Shown here one piece after another: positions 52,507-62,060 of a stretch of 64,000 bases of DNA. How positions within the stretch are numbered: position 1 is the first letter of the stretch; each line of letters begins with the position of its first letter. Made by a program: the position numbers and the translations under genes. Source of the stretch: Candidatus Villigracilis proximus. Lineage in GTDB: Bacteria > Chloroflexota > Anaerolineae > Anaerolineales > Villigracilaceae. The notes under the pieces were generated by a model. That model was not told the origin of the DNA. It ran no database searches and saw only the letters and a list, made by a program, of their open reading frames with translations. Location of the stretch: the NCBI GenBank assembly GCA_016715195.1, contig JADKBB010000006.1, forward strand, positions 62,001-126,000, written 5' to 3'.

Positions 52507-53355
52507 ATGATCAACTGGCAGGAATTAACAATCGATATGTTCGTTGAGCAATTGCGAACTGTATATAGAAGGACGTATGGCGATATTGACAGTGACTTCG
52601 GGCGCATTGTAACCTGGTGCGGACGTTTGGCGCTGGAGAATATTGCGAACTCAGATGCGTTGTATCACGACATTGACCATACCATCATGGTGTCGCTTGC
52701 GGGGCAGGCGATCATTGAGGGAAAACATTTGCGTGAGGGCGGCGTAACGCCGCGTGACTGGATGCATTTTATGATCGCGGTGATGTGCCATGATATTGGA
52801 TATGTAAAAGGGGTGTGCAAGAACGATACGAAGGATATGTTTGCAACGGGAGTTGGGGACGAAATGGTTTTTGTTTCGCCCGATGGCACCGATGTTGCGT
52901 TGACGCCGTATCATGTTAATCGCAGCAAGTTATTTGTGATGGAGCGCTTCGGAAGCAGTTTGTTGCAGGATATGGCAAAATTTTTGGATGCGGAGTTGAT
53001 CGCTTCATATATTGAAATGACGCGCTTTCCTTCTCCGCCGGGTGAGATGTATAAAGATACAAAAGGACTTGGCGGCCTGGTGCGCGCGGCTGATTTTATC
53101 GGTCAGTTGGGTGACCCCGACTATTTGCGAAAATCCCCAGCTTTGTTTTATGAATTCCAGGAATTGGGCGTCAATGAAAAATTTGGGTATAAAGCGCCGA
53201 ATGATCTGCGAAAAAATTATGCTACATTTTATTGGAATAGTGTCAGCCCATATATTCAGGATGCGCTGATGTATTTACGTTTGAGCGAAGACGGCAAGCA
53301 ATGGGTCGCGAATATGCATTCGCATGTCTTTGACGCGGACACACACGCACATTAA
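52507..53355 (+). CDS. HD-domain metal-dependent phosphohydrolase
   Basis: 282 residues. HD-superfamily landmarks are NSDALYHDIDHTIMVSLAG (His...), HFMIAVMCHDIGYVKG (the HD pair) and later helices LGGLVRAADFIGQLGDPDY with a conserved Asp. Such enzymes hydrolyse phosphodiesters or nucleotides; the substrate cannot be read. AGGTGAG precedes the ATG at normal spacing. It is transcribed alone. Confidence 0.82.
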   Translation: MINWQELTIDMFVEQLRTVYRRTYGDIDSDFGRIVTWCGRLALENIANSDALYHDIDHTIMVSLAGQAIIEGKHLREGGVTPRDWMHFMIAVMCHDIGYVKGVCKNDTKDMFATGVGDEMVFVSPDGTDVALTPYHVNRSKLFVMERFGSSLLQDMAKFLDAELIASYIEMTRFPSPPGEMYKDTKGLGGLVRAADFIGQLGDPDYLRKSPALFYEFQELGVNEKFGYKAPNDLRKNYATFYWNSVSPYIQDALMYLRLSEDGKQWVANMHSHVFDADTHAH

Positions 53356-53399
53356 TATTGGTATAATGGTGAGTCCCTTTTGATTCTCAATCATTTTTG

Positions 53400-54356
53400 T
53401 TATGCAGGTTTTTCAGCCTTGGTGTATTCGCGGATATTGTCTGTTGCTTTATCCAGCTTGTCCACTTCTTCTTCGGTTAATCTCCAGCCTGCTCCGCCGG
53501 CGTTGAGCTCTGCCTGCCTTACATTTTTTGCGCCCGGAATCGGCAACGCACCTTTGCAGATCAGCCAGTTAAGTGCAACCTGCGAAACGGTTTTATCGCC
53601 ATGATTAAGCCCGATCTCGCGCAGCAGCTTAGTCACAGGTGGAAGTTTCTTTAATAACTCCACATATTGTGAGCCGCGCACACCGGGCGGTGGATTCTCT
53701 GATGTGTATTTACCGGTTAATAAACCTTTTTCGAGCGGGGAGTATGCAATTAAGCGAATGCCAAGTTCCTTACAGCGCGCGAGGGTTCCGTTCTTTTCCA
53801 CTTCACGACTGAGCAGGCTGTAATGCACCTGATTGGATGCGAGCGGAATTCCATGTTGGGCCAGGGTTGAATAGGCCCGCAGCATTTTCGTCTGCCCGAA
53901 ATTGGAAACACCCACAGTGCGCGTCAGTCCGCGCTTTACACATTCCACCATGCCTTCCATCATCGTCTCAGGGCTCATCAACGGCGATGACCAGTGGATT
54001 TGATATAGATCCACCGACTCTAACCCCATGCGCTCCAAACTTGCTTTCAATGCGCGTGGAATAAATCCTTTGGTTAACCGCCACGGCCACGGAAAGAATT
54101 TGGTTGCCACCAGCACCGGTTGCTCGGTCTCTTTTAAGAACTGACCCAGTAATCGTTCTGAATATCCCGAGCCATATATCTCCGCCGTGTCTACAAATCG
54201 AACACCGAGATTTAATGACGCGTCAAATGATTCGCGGATTTCCTTGTCGGTGTGCGTTTGTCCATATCCCCAAACTACACGGTCACCCCATTGCCATGCG
54301 CCCAGCCCCATCTCTATCGCGTGCAAAAATCTTGTTTCGTTGCTGACTTCGGTCAC
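53400..54356 (-). CDS. Aldo/keto reductase
   Basis: 318-residue NADPH-dependent reductase. The catalytic tetrad is visible: Asp and Tyr in RFVDTAEIYGSGYSERLLG, Lys in VLVATKFFPW, and His in LYQIHWSSPL. The cofactor loop region is YSPLEKGLLTGKY and PIPGAKNVRQAELN. The substrate is unknown. The start is GTG after AGGAGG. It is convergent with the HD-hydrolase gene. Confidence 0.92.
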   Translation of the reverse strand: MTEVSNETRFLHAIEMGLGAWQWGDRVVWGYGQTHTDKEIRESFDASLNLGVRFVDTAEIYGSGYSERLLGQFLKETEQPVLVATKFFPWPWRLTKGFIPRALKASLERMGLESVDLYQIHWSSPLMSPETMMEGMVECVKRGLTRTVGVSNFGQTKMLRAYSTLAQHGIPLASNQVHYSLLSREVEKNGTLARCKELGIRLIAYSPLEKGLLTGKYTSENPPPGVRGSQYVELLKKLPPVTKLLREIGLNHGDKTVSQVALNWLICKGALPIPGAKNVRQAELNAGGAGWRLTEEEVDKLDKATDNIREYTKAEKPA

Positions 54357-54513
54357 AGTGCCTCCTAAAGGAACTTTCCGATTTTATCTTAAAAAACGGC
54401 TTTCCCAAAAAAATCAGGTTACAATTCAGCCCGCTCAATATTTGGAACTGATGGAACGCGAGACTCTTCGGGGAGGGGTTTGGCGCTCCCTGAGTTCCGG
54501 GAGGTTCCCTGAA

Positions 54514-55221
54514 ATGGCACATTTAAATGCGCGGGATGTAGAGCCCGCTTCTGACCTAAGCCGACGGCTGGGTCTGTCCTTTTCCAGTTTATCTTTGCTG
54601 GTACGTGCGTTGACCCACCGTTCCTACGTCAACGAGTATCCGCAGGCTGTGGAAGATAACGAACGCTTGGAATTCCTCGGCGATGCCGTGTTGGATTTCA
54701 CCGTCGGAGCGTGGGTATACAATCGTTTCCCCGAATTACCCGAAGGTGACTTGACCAAGATGCGCTCGGCACTGGTTCGCAATGAACAGCTTGCAAAATT
54801 TTCACGCAGACTGGATCTGGGACGCGCGCTTCGGCTCGGGCGCGGCGAAGCATCCTCTGGCGGTCACAACCGTGACAATTTGCTGGGTTCGGCTTTCGAA
54901 GCGCTGATCGGCGCCTTGTATTTAGACTCAGGCCTCGGCGCGGTGGATGCGTTTGTGATTCCAATCTTGGAAGAATCACGTGAGTCCATCTTAAATGAAA
55001 TCCATGATCCAAAGAGTCAACTACAGGAATGGACTCAATCTCATAAACTTGGCGCTCCGCGTTATCACGTGGTTAGCAGCAGCGGACCAGACCATGCAGT
55101 TGTTTTTGAAATGATCGTGGAAGTGGCTGGCGTTGAAAGAGGGCGCGGTACCGGCACAAGTAAAAGTCACGCCGAGCACGCAGCGGCGCAGGACGCGCTG
55201 AATAATTTGGAAGTGTTTTAA
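54514..55221 (+). CDS. rnc: Ribonuclease III
   Basis: 235 residues. Cleaves double-stranded RNA in rRNA and mRNA processing. The signature is NERLEFLGDAVLDF, followed by HNRDNLLGSAFEALIGALYLD with the second acidic site, then a dsRBD (DPKSQLQEWTQSHKLGAPRYHV to SKSHAEHAAAQDAL). I chose the ATG at 54514 because GGAGG lies nine bases before it. Longer in-frame starts exist but would run over the divergent reductase start. It is upstream of smc, a pairing common in bacteria. Confidence 0.95.
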   Translation: MAHLNARDVEPASDLSRRLGLSFSSLSLLVRALTHRSYVNEYPQAVEDNERLEFLGDAVLDFTVGAWVYNRFPELPEGDLTKMRSALVRNEQLAKFSRRLDLGRALRLGRGEASSGGHNRDNLLGSAFEALIGALYLDSGLGAVDAFVIPILEESRESILNEIHDPKSQLQEWTQSHKLGAPRYHVVSSSGPDHAVVFEMIVEVAGVERGRGTGTSKSHAEHAAAQDALNNLEVF

Positions 55222-55224
55222 TCA

Positions 55225-55318
55225 CACCCTGAGCGGAGGACGTTCTTTGAGGCGCAGCCGAACGCCCTCGACAAAAGGCCTTCGAACTCAACTGTCCGAG
55301 CTCCTCAGGATGTAAAAA
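55225..55318. repeat. Degenerate CCCTGAG inverted repeat between rnc and smc
   Basis: CACCCTGAGCGGAGGAC at the left matches the inverted GAGCTCCTCAGGATGT at the right; the middle holds GCCGAACGCCCTCGACAAAAGG. It resembles a degraded hairpin repeat. It may act as a weak terminator, but it lacks a T-tract. Confidence 0.55.
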
Positions 55319-55348
55319 AATCGTAAATCAGAAATCGAAAATGAGAAC

Positions 55349-58300
55349 ATGCCTCTTCGTCTAAAATCACTTGAGTTACAAGGATATAAAACTTTCGCTT
55401 CGCGCACCGTGTTTGAGTTCGCGAGTGGAATTACCGCAATTGTCGGGCCGAATGGTTCAGGCAAATCGAATATTGCTGATTCACTGCGCTGGGTGTTGGG
55501 TGAACAGTCTTATACGCTTTTGCGCGGCAAGAAAACAGAAGACATGATCTTCTCCGGTTCAGAGCATCGTGCGCGTGCAGGCATGGCGCAGGCTACGATC
55601 ACCTTTGACAATACTGAGCAATGGCTGCCCGTGGACTTTTCAGAAGTGGCGATGACGCGTGTTGCACATCGTGATGGCCACAATGATTATTTAATTAACG
55701 GTCAGCATGTGCGTTTGCGTGAGATGAATGAATTGCTCGCACAGGCCGGCCTCAGCGAGCGGACATATACCATCCTCGGTCAGGGCTTGGTGGACGCCTC
55801 TCTTGCCTTGAAAGCAGATGATCGCCGCCGTTTATTTGAAGAAGCTGCGGGTGTGGGTTTATATCGCGCACGCCGTGACGATGCATTAAAGCGCCTTGAA
55901 AACACAGAACGTAATCTCGAACGTGTACTTGATATCATGGCCGAACTTGAGCCGCGTATCAAGAGTTTGGAACGTCAGGCCAAGCGTGCCATTGATTTTG
56001 CGCGTGCTCAAGCTGATATGAAAATGATCCTGCGCGAATGGTACGGTTTTCACTGGCACCGCGCCCAGCGTGACCTGACCGATGTGCGCGAAACTGTCCG
56101 TGGACAGGAAACTCGCGTGCGTGATTCGCGCCTGGTTCACGAAAAGACTCAGGAAGAATACTCGGCTTTCCGTGAGCGGCTCTCAGGGCTGCGTGCCCAA
56201 TTGAATGGGTGGCATCGTCAATCGGCGGAGCTGCATAATCAGCGTGAAGCCATCAGCCGTGAACTGGCTGTGCTCGAAGAACGCCGCCGCGCGTTGACCA
56301 ATACCCAGGCCGCTGTGCTTTCAGATCAGGAACATGCAATGGATGAATTGCATCTCGCCAATGATCGTTATGGCGAAGCCGAGCAGGATGTGGTCCGCAT
56401 TCAAGGCGAATACGAAGAAGCCAAGACACAGCTTGCGAATGCTCAAAACTCTTTGCAAACCCGCCAGTCTGAGCGCGCGGCTTTGGAAGAACAGCTTGCT
56501 GTCACACGTAATCAGATCGAAAACTTAAGTCAACAGCGTGCCGAAAATAATGCGCGTTTGGATGAATTAAAGTCACGTATCGAATCTCAAACCCAAAAAA
56601 TTGAACAAACCAAAACTTCCATCGCAAATGGCGAGACTCTTTCCGCGAAGGCCAGGGCTCAATATGATGCCGCCCGCAATGCGCGTGAACAGGCCAATAT
56701 TGCCTTGCAGGAAGCCGAAGAAAAAGTAATCAACAAAAAGAATGAAGTGGATCGTATCGAACGTGAACGCCGCGCGGCTCTTGAACAGCGCACAAAAGAA
56801 GAATCAGATCATTCACGTTTGAAGGCTCAACTTGAAGTGCTCGAACAATCTGAGCAGTCTTTAGCGGGCTATGCCGAAGGCGCTCGTTATCTGCTCGATG
56901 CCGCACGTCAGTCCAAGCTTAGCGGTGCGCGTGGTGCGCTTAGTGCTGCGCTTGATGTGCCCGCTGACCTTGAAACTGCGATTGCCGCCGCGCTGGGTGA
57001 TACCCTCGATGCAGTTCTGCTTGACGCCGGTCAGCTTGAAGATGCGTTGAGTCTGCTTGAATCAAATGAAGCTGGCCGCGCGGTTTTACTTCCGCTGGAT
57101 GAACGCGAAAATATTTCTCTGAACAACCCGAATGATATTGATTGCATCGGCGTCGCGTCTGATCTGGTCAATGCGCCCGATGAATTGCGTGCTGCTGTGC
57201 GTTTGATGTTGGGGCAGACTCTGATCGCGCGTGATAGAAACACCGCCCGCAGATTAATTAAGGATTTACCGACTCACGCGCGCGTGGTGACTCTGCGCGG
57301 GGAAGTGTTCCGCGGCGATGGACTCGTCATTGCCGGGAAGACCGCTTCTTCCTCCGCCCTGAGCCGGCCTCGCCAGAAACGGGAATTCGAATCCGCTTTG
57401 AGTGGACTCATCTCACGCCTTGCTGAATCGAACTCGCTCGTTGAGCAGTTGTCAAATCAACTGGCGGGGGCGCAGCGTGAGTTGTCACAGGCCGATACCG
57501 ATGCGCGCGAAGCACGCGTCAGATTAGGCGAATGCCAGGAGACCGAGCAGCAGGCCGGTCTTGAGTCTGAGTCGACACAGCGTCAGCTTGAGTGGCAGAA
57601 AAACCAGTTGACACAGTTGGAAGCCGAAGCGCAGGAGTCTGCTTCGATCCAGCAAAAATTGATCGAGTCTCAATCTGAAGTTGAAAATCATTCTTTGGAA
57701 GCACAGTCGCAATCGAAGGATATAGCGAATAAATTAGCCGAGATCGCCGCGGATGAATTACAGGAACAGGCTTCGTATTGGAGCACGCGCGTGGCTGTGG
57801 CAGAACAAAGTGTGGCGGGCGCAATTACAAAGAAAGATGAACGCACCAGGGAAATTACACGCCTTGATTCACGCCGCGTGGAATTGATCAACCGCTTGCA
57901 GGAAGCAGATAATTCTTTGAATGGTCTGGATCAGGAAAAGCCCGTCTGCGTGAAAACGAGTCTGGTTTGCATGGTCAGATCGAAGAGATGCGCATCTTGA
58001 TCGAGCCTGCTGAAAAAGATCTGGAAACCGCCGAGCAGGAAGAAAAACGTTTGCAGGAATCAGAAGCCAACGCGCAGCGTATCTTTGCCAATGCAGAACG
58101 TTCTCAGGGACAGGTGCAGTTGGAGCAGACTCGCAAGCAGGAAGCGTTGGACAATTTACACCAAAAGATCACAGACGATTTTGGCTTGGTGATGTTTGAT
58201 TATGCCGCAGATGTATCTGGCCCTGTGCCGCTGCCTTTGGACGGCATGGTCGAGCAGTTGCCAATCGTGACCGAACTCGCGCCTGAAATTGAAGAACAGT

Positions 58301-58954
58301 TGAATCATCATCGCGCGCAGATCCGCCGCATGGGTCCGATCAACCCCGATGCGAAAACTGGAATACGATCAGGAAAGCGAACGCTATACGTTTATGAAGA
58401 CTCAGGTGGAAGATCTGCGCAAAGCCGAAGTGGACTTGAAGCAGGTTGTGGCTGAGTTGGATGAAATTACAAAGAAGGAATTTATCCGCACCTTTGATGC
58501 CGTGGACAAGCAATTCCGCGAGACGTTTGTACGTTTGTTTGGCGGCGGTTCCGCCCGCCTCGCGTTGACCGACCCTGAAAATCTGGTGGATACCGGTATT
58601 GAAATTGAAGCACGTCTGCCGGGACGCCGTGAGCAGGGATTGGCATTGCTCTCTGGTGGTGAAAGAAGTTTGACTGCGATCGCGTTGGTGTTTGCGCTGC
58701 TCAAAGTTTCGCCCACCCCCGTCTGCGTGATGGATGAAGTGGATGCGATGCTCGATGAAGCCAACGTGGGCCGCTTCCGCGATCTGCTCGTAGACTTGAG
58801 CAAGGATACGCAGTTCATCATCATTACCCACAACCGCAATACTGTGCAGGCCGCGGATGTGATCTACGGCATCACGAAAGGCCGCGATTCTGCCAGCCAG
58901 ATCATTAGCCTGCGATTGGATCAAGTGACAGATGATCTGTTGAAGCGGGGATGA
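55349..58954 (+). CDS. smc: Chromosome segregation protein SMC (two frameshifts)
   Basis: About 1200 residues when rejoined. ABC-type condensin ATPase that organises and separates chromosomes. N-terminal head: LQGYKTFASRTVFEF, Walker A GPNGSGKSN; long coiled coils; hinge at about residues 520-650 (GYAEGARYLLDAARQSKLSG... GDTLDAVLLDAGQLED); C-terminal head with LLSGGERSLTAIAL and VCVMDEVDAMLDEANV. One A is missing near 57937 (expected QEKARLRENESGLHGQ) and one extra A lies near 58360 (expected NPDAKLEYDQESERY). Both are homopolymer indels. It follows rnc. Confidence 0.95.
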
Positions 58955-59093
58955 GAAGAAGAGCCTGAAAAGTAAAAAGTGAGAAGTAAAAAGCCCGACT
59001 CAAATTTGAGTCGGACTTTTTTGTAACTGGATGTTTCGGATGTGATTTCAGGTTTTTTTGTCTTTTATTTATCCTTCAGCTTTCATCCTTGTT
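58955..59093. other. Intergenic A/G tract and terminator after smc
   Basis: AAGTAAAAAGTGAGAAGTAAAAAG at about 58971-58993 is of the same low-complexity type as other tracts in the window. AAAAAG(C)CCGACTCAAATTTGAGTCGG(A)CTTTTTT at 58988-59022 is a strong intrinsic terminator. Confidence 0.75.
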
Positions 59094-60485
59094 TTACTTC
59101 GGTGTAGCGGTTGGTTCTTTCGCAATCGCGGTGAGTTGTTCAATTGCTGAATCTGTCGCGATAGTGATGAAGTTGGGTTCGGTGGGGACGAGTTGTTTCC
59201 AAAAGTCGAAAGTCTCAACGCTGTATTCTTCGCGGGCGGCGGTTAGCCATTCCTGGAAGGCAGTGTTTTTCGCGGTGTCATATTGTTCTGCGCTGAGTGG
59301 ACGATCCTGCTTCGCGATCAATTGAATGATGTGAAGACCGAACTGACTTTGAACAGGGGTAAGTGTGAAGTCACCCGGTTTTTCCAAAGCAAATGCGGCG
59401 GTTTCAAACTCCGGCACCATTGCGCCAGTGCCGAACCAGCCCAGGTCACCGCCAGTTGCAGCGGAACCGTCTTCAGAGAATTCCTGCGCAAGAGCCGCAA
59501 AATCTCCGCCGCTCTTTAATTTTTCGATGATAGTGACAGCCAGAGCCCCGTCTTGAACCAAAATGTGACGGGCCCAAACCTGTTGTTGGGTATTGGATAT
59601 GTCAGCGGTGATGGATTCTTGAAGTTTTTCCTGTAACAGTTGCGCTTCGAAGAGAGATTTGTAATCTTCTACCTTGAAACCAAGTTTTTCCATTCTTTCG
59701 GCGGCGCTATCCACTTCAGTTTGGTAGCCTTCGAGAGTGTACGGTGTGGCGGTTGGTTCAGGGGTGAAGGTGACTTCGCTGGTGGGAACAAGTGTGGCTG
59801 TGGGAGTCGCTGAAGGCACAACGGTTGCTGTTGCGGCAGGCGTACCCGTTGTCGCTGAGTCTGATGCGATGGTTTCCACGGTCGCAGTGAATTCTGGTGT
59901 TGCGCTGGGAACTGGAGTCTTGGTCACGATTGTGAATGCTTCTTCCGGCACATCTGGCAGGGTGACATTTGTGGGGGTGACGGAGGGGGTGGGGGTGCCA
60001 TCAGGGAAATACCCGAAGGCGCTCCGCATCACTTCGTCCAGTTCTGCTTCGCTGACAACTATGCCGCGTTTCGCCGCTTCCTGGCGAATCAGTTCCTCAT
60101 TGATCAACTGGTCGAGCACTGTCTGACCGGTGGCTTCAGAGGAATCCAGTGAACTTTGAATTTGTTGTAACTGGGCGGTTACATCCATGCCGAATACCTG
60201 CGCGTATTGTGAGTACTGGCTGTATTGCATTAACAATTGCTGGCGTTGCAGGCGCACGCGCGCTTGAAAATCTTTTGCGAGGATCTCAGTTTCTCCAACC
60301 TTTGCCACAGGTTTCTGAAGTTGGAAATAGTTAATATCCAAATATCCGTAGACCAGCAAAAGTACAACGGCGCTAAGAATGCCAATGAACACATACAGAA
60401 TCATGCGGCTTTGCTGGCGCTCGCGTTCAAGGCGGGCAACGTGTTTCTTGTGTGTAACGGGCTTCTTGCCCGATTCATTATCCAT
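59094..60485 (-). CDS. Membrane-anchored parvulin-type peptidyl-prolyl isomerase (SurA/PrsA-like)
   Basis: 463 residues. It folds secreted proteins by proline isomerisation. One membrane helix at about 28-47 is followed by a SurA-N-like chaperone part (GQTVLDQLINEELIRQEAAKRG, VSEAELDEVM). Residues about 165-245 are a Thr/Pro/Val-rich low-complexity insert with many TPT units. The rotamase domain is WARHILVQDGALAVTIIEKLKSGGDFAALAQEFSEDGSAATGGDLGWFG to FGLHIIQLI. The insert interrupts the chaperone domain rather than joining two domains. It is probably outside the cytoplasmic membrane. Confidence 0.88.
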   Translation of the reverse strand: MDNESGKKPVTHKKHVARLERERQQSRMILYVFIGILSAVVLLLVYGYLDINYFQLQKPVAKVGETEILAKDFQARVRLQRQQLLMQYSQYSQYAQVFGMDVTAQLQQIQSSLDSSEATGQTVLDQLINEELIRQEAAKRGIVVSEAELDEVMRSAFGYFPDGTPTPSVTPTNVTLPDVPEEAFTIVTKTPVPSATPEFTATVETIASDSATTGTPAATATVVPSATPTATLVPTSEVTFTPEPTATPYTLEGYQTEVDSAAERMEKLGFKVEDYKSLFEAQLLQEKLQESITADISNTQQQVWARHILVQDGALAVTIIEKLKSGGDFAALAQEFSEDGSAATGGDLGWFGTGAMVPEFETAAFALEKPGDFTLTPVQSQFGLHIIQLIAKQDRPLSAEQYDTAKNTAFQEWLTAAREEYSVETFDFWKQLVPTEPNFITIATDSAIEQLTAIAKEPTATPK

Positions 60486-60631
60486 TTTCGTACTCCTTCA
60501 TTCTCAAAAATTTTTCACCACAATGGGAATGGACGAACATCCACAGGGTGGGAGACCATTAACTCTGTGAAATCCATGCGCAAAGCGCGTGTAGTGAAAA
60601 GCCTTTAAGAAACAGTCTCTTAACATAAATT

Positions 60632-60662
60632 CGGGGCATGGAAAGATGATTCCCATGCCCCG
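60632..60662 (-). terminator. Intrinsic terminator after rpsR
   Basis: CGGGGCATGG / CCATGCCCCG stem with an eleven-base loop, followed on the minus strand by AATTTATGTT. It ends the rpsF-ssb-rpsR operon. Confidence 0.75.
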
Positions 60663-60679
60663 CGAAATTCTTTTGGCAA

Positions 60680-60967
60680 CTAGGAACGACTATCGTCTAG
60701 TGATCTGCCGCTAAAAGGCAGGAACGCTACATGGCGCGCCTGCTTGACAGCTGCGGCCACTACACGTTGGTGCTTCGCGCACGCGCCGGTCTGGCGGCGT
60801 GGGCGGATCTTGCCTTCTTCAGTTATATATTTGCGAAGCAGGTCGATCTTCTTGTATTCGATGACCAAGGTCTTATCTGCGCAAAATTGGCAAAACTTGG
60901 GCTTTGCGAAAAACTTGCGGTCACCGCCGCCGCCTTCGCCGCCTGAATAATTACGTTCTTCACTCAT
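60680..60967 (-). CDS. rpsR: 30S ribosomal protein bS18
   Basis: 95 residues. Core KFCQFCADKTLVIEYKKIDLLRKYITEEGKI then RPRRQTGACAKHQR is unmistakably S18, which binds S6 in the 30S platform. The Gly-rich N-terminus is extra. CQFC and CAKH look like zinc ligands, i.e. the Cys-containing type of S18. It is the third gene of rpsF-ssb-rpsR. The usual next gene, rplI, is absent here. Confidence 0.96.
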   Translation of the reverse strand: MSEERNYSGGEGGGGDRKFFAKPKFCQFCADKTLVIEYKKIDLLRKYITEEGKIRPRRQTGACAKHQRVVAAAVKQARHVAFLPFSGRSLDDSRS

Positions 60968-60984
60968 GATTTACTCCAAACAAA

Positions 60985-61404
60985 TTAGAACGGGAACTCA
61001 TCTTCCGCAGCGGAACCGCCGTCGGAAGAAACAGTGTCAACTTCCTGCGAATGATTGTTGTTCGAATCGCGTCGGTCGCCCAGCATCATCATCTCGTTGG
61101 CAACGATCTCCACACTGGTATGCTTCTGACCTTCTTTATCATCCCAGCGGCGGGTTTGCAGGCGTCCTTCAACATAAACCTGCTGGCCCTTTACAAGATA
61201 TTGCTTGCAAATTTCTGCGAGATTTCCCCAGGCCACCACATTGAACCATTCGGTTTCGCTGTGACGTTCCCCGTCCGCGCTATTCCACGTACGGCTCACT
61301 GCCACAGAAAAAGTGGTCACGGGTTTTCCTGAAGGGGTGTAGCGCATCTCGGGGTCTTTCCCAAGATGTCCAATGATCTGAACTTTATTAAGGCCTCGGC
61401 TCAT
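60985..61404 (-). CDS. ssb: Single-stranded DNA-binding protein
   Basis: 139 residues. OB-fold: MSRGLNKVQIIGHLGKDPEM, SVAVSRTWNSADGERHSETEW, FNVVAWGNLAEICKQYL, KGQQVYVEGRLQTR. The C-terminal acidic tail ends DEFPF, the protein-interaction tip. It binds and protects single-stranded DNA. It lies between rpsF and rpsR, a conserved order. Confidence 0.96.
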   Translation of the reverse strand: MSRGLNKVQIIGHLGKDPEMRYTPSGKPVTTFSVAVSRTWNSADGERHSETEWFNVVAWGNLAEICKQYLVKGQQVYVEGRLQTRRWDDKEGQKHTSVEIVANEMMMLGDRRDSNNNHSQEVDTVSSDGGSAAEDEFPF

Positions 61405-61447
61405 ATGGAATCTCCTTGATAAAAATTACCGGGCAAAGCGACAACAA

Positions 61448-61744
61448 TTATGCAGCAACAGCAACAGCGACAGAAAGCATGTGACGCAACAGCGTTTCCT
61501 GGAAACGCAGATTGCGTTCGAGCTCGGATGTAGCGGCAGGGCTCATGGTCATGTTCAACAAAACGAACTGACCTTCGCGCTGCTTCTTGATGATGTAGGC
61601 CAGCTTGCGACGGCCCCAAATATCAACCTTGTCTACTGTACCGCCCGAATCACTGATCCAACCTTTCACCTTCTCGACCACGCCGTTAAAAGCGGCTTCG
61701 TCCAGATCGGGCTGGATAACACAAATTAATTCATACTTACGCAT
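61448..61744 (-). CDS. rpsF: 30S ribosomal protein bS6
   Basis: 98 residues: MRKYELICVIQPDLDEAAFN, VKGWISDSGGTVDKVDIWGRRKLAYIIKKQREGQFVLLNM. This is normal S6, partner of S18. AGGAGG precedes the ATG. It is the first gene of the operon. Confidence 0.96.
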   Translation of the reverse strand: MRKYELICVIQPDLDEAAFNGVVEKVKGWISDSGGTVDKVDIWGRRKLAYIIKKQREGQFVLLNMTMSPAATSELERNLRFQETLLRHMLSVAVAVAA

Positions 61745-61850
61745 AGGGAAAACCTCCTTTCCATGGGTTTGTTCCTATTCAAGCCGTAGGCTTGCCGGGA
61801 ACGGAAAGCACGTTATTTGAAGACGTACTATTTTATAGAGCGGACGGAGT
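61745..61850 (-). promoter_or_regulatory. rpsF 5' leader with a small hairpin
   Basis: On the minus strand the leader runs from a TATAAA-like box (about 61836) to AAAGGAGG just before the rpsF ATG. It contains the hairpin CAAGCC-TAC-GGCTTG at 61780-61794. S6:S18 autoregulatory leaders exist in many bacteria, but I cannot confirm the consensus here. Confidence 0.35.
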
Positions 61851-61986
61851 TTACCACAGGAATCTTTTTTTTGGGATGAAACCCTGCTTCGCTCTTAACT
61901 GAAACTCGCCTCTGCGAAGGGTTTTCGATTTGGAGTCCATCAGCTTGCTGATGAATAGTACAAACAAGCTTATAATGGCTCACAGT

Positions 61987-62050
61987 AGACTTCGGAAATC
62001 TTTTAAGAGACTCTTTTACCTGAATGCTTCCAGGCAGATTTCCGAAGTCT
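61987..62050. repeat. 64-bp palindromic element, copy 3 (inverted)
   Basis: AGACTTCGGAAATCT, 34 bases, AGATTTCCGAAGTCT. The ends carry one paired change relative to copies 1 and 2 that keeps them complementary to each other. The core matches the reverse complement of the other two. It lies between the PHP gene and the rpsF promoter region. Confidence 0.9.
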
Positions 62051-62060
62051 GATTTTTCCA

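Noticed and set aside
53356..53375. Extended -10 box TTGGTATAAT on the plus strand after the HD gene
   Set aside because: No plus-strand gene follows before rnc, more than 1 kb away, and the next gene is on the minus strand.
57930..58365. Programmed ribosomal frameshifting in smc
   Set aside because: Two shifts of opposite sign in ordinary A-runs, together with the same defect in many other genes, fit sequencing error better.
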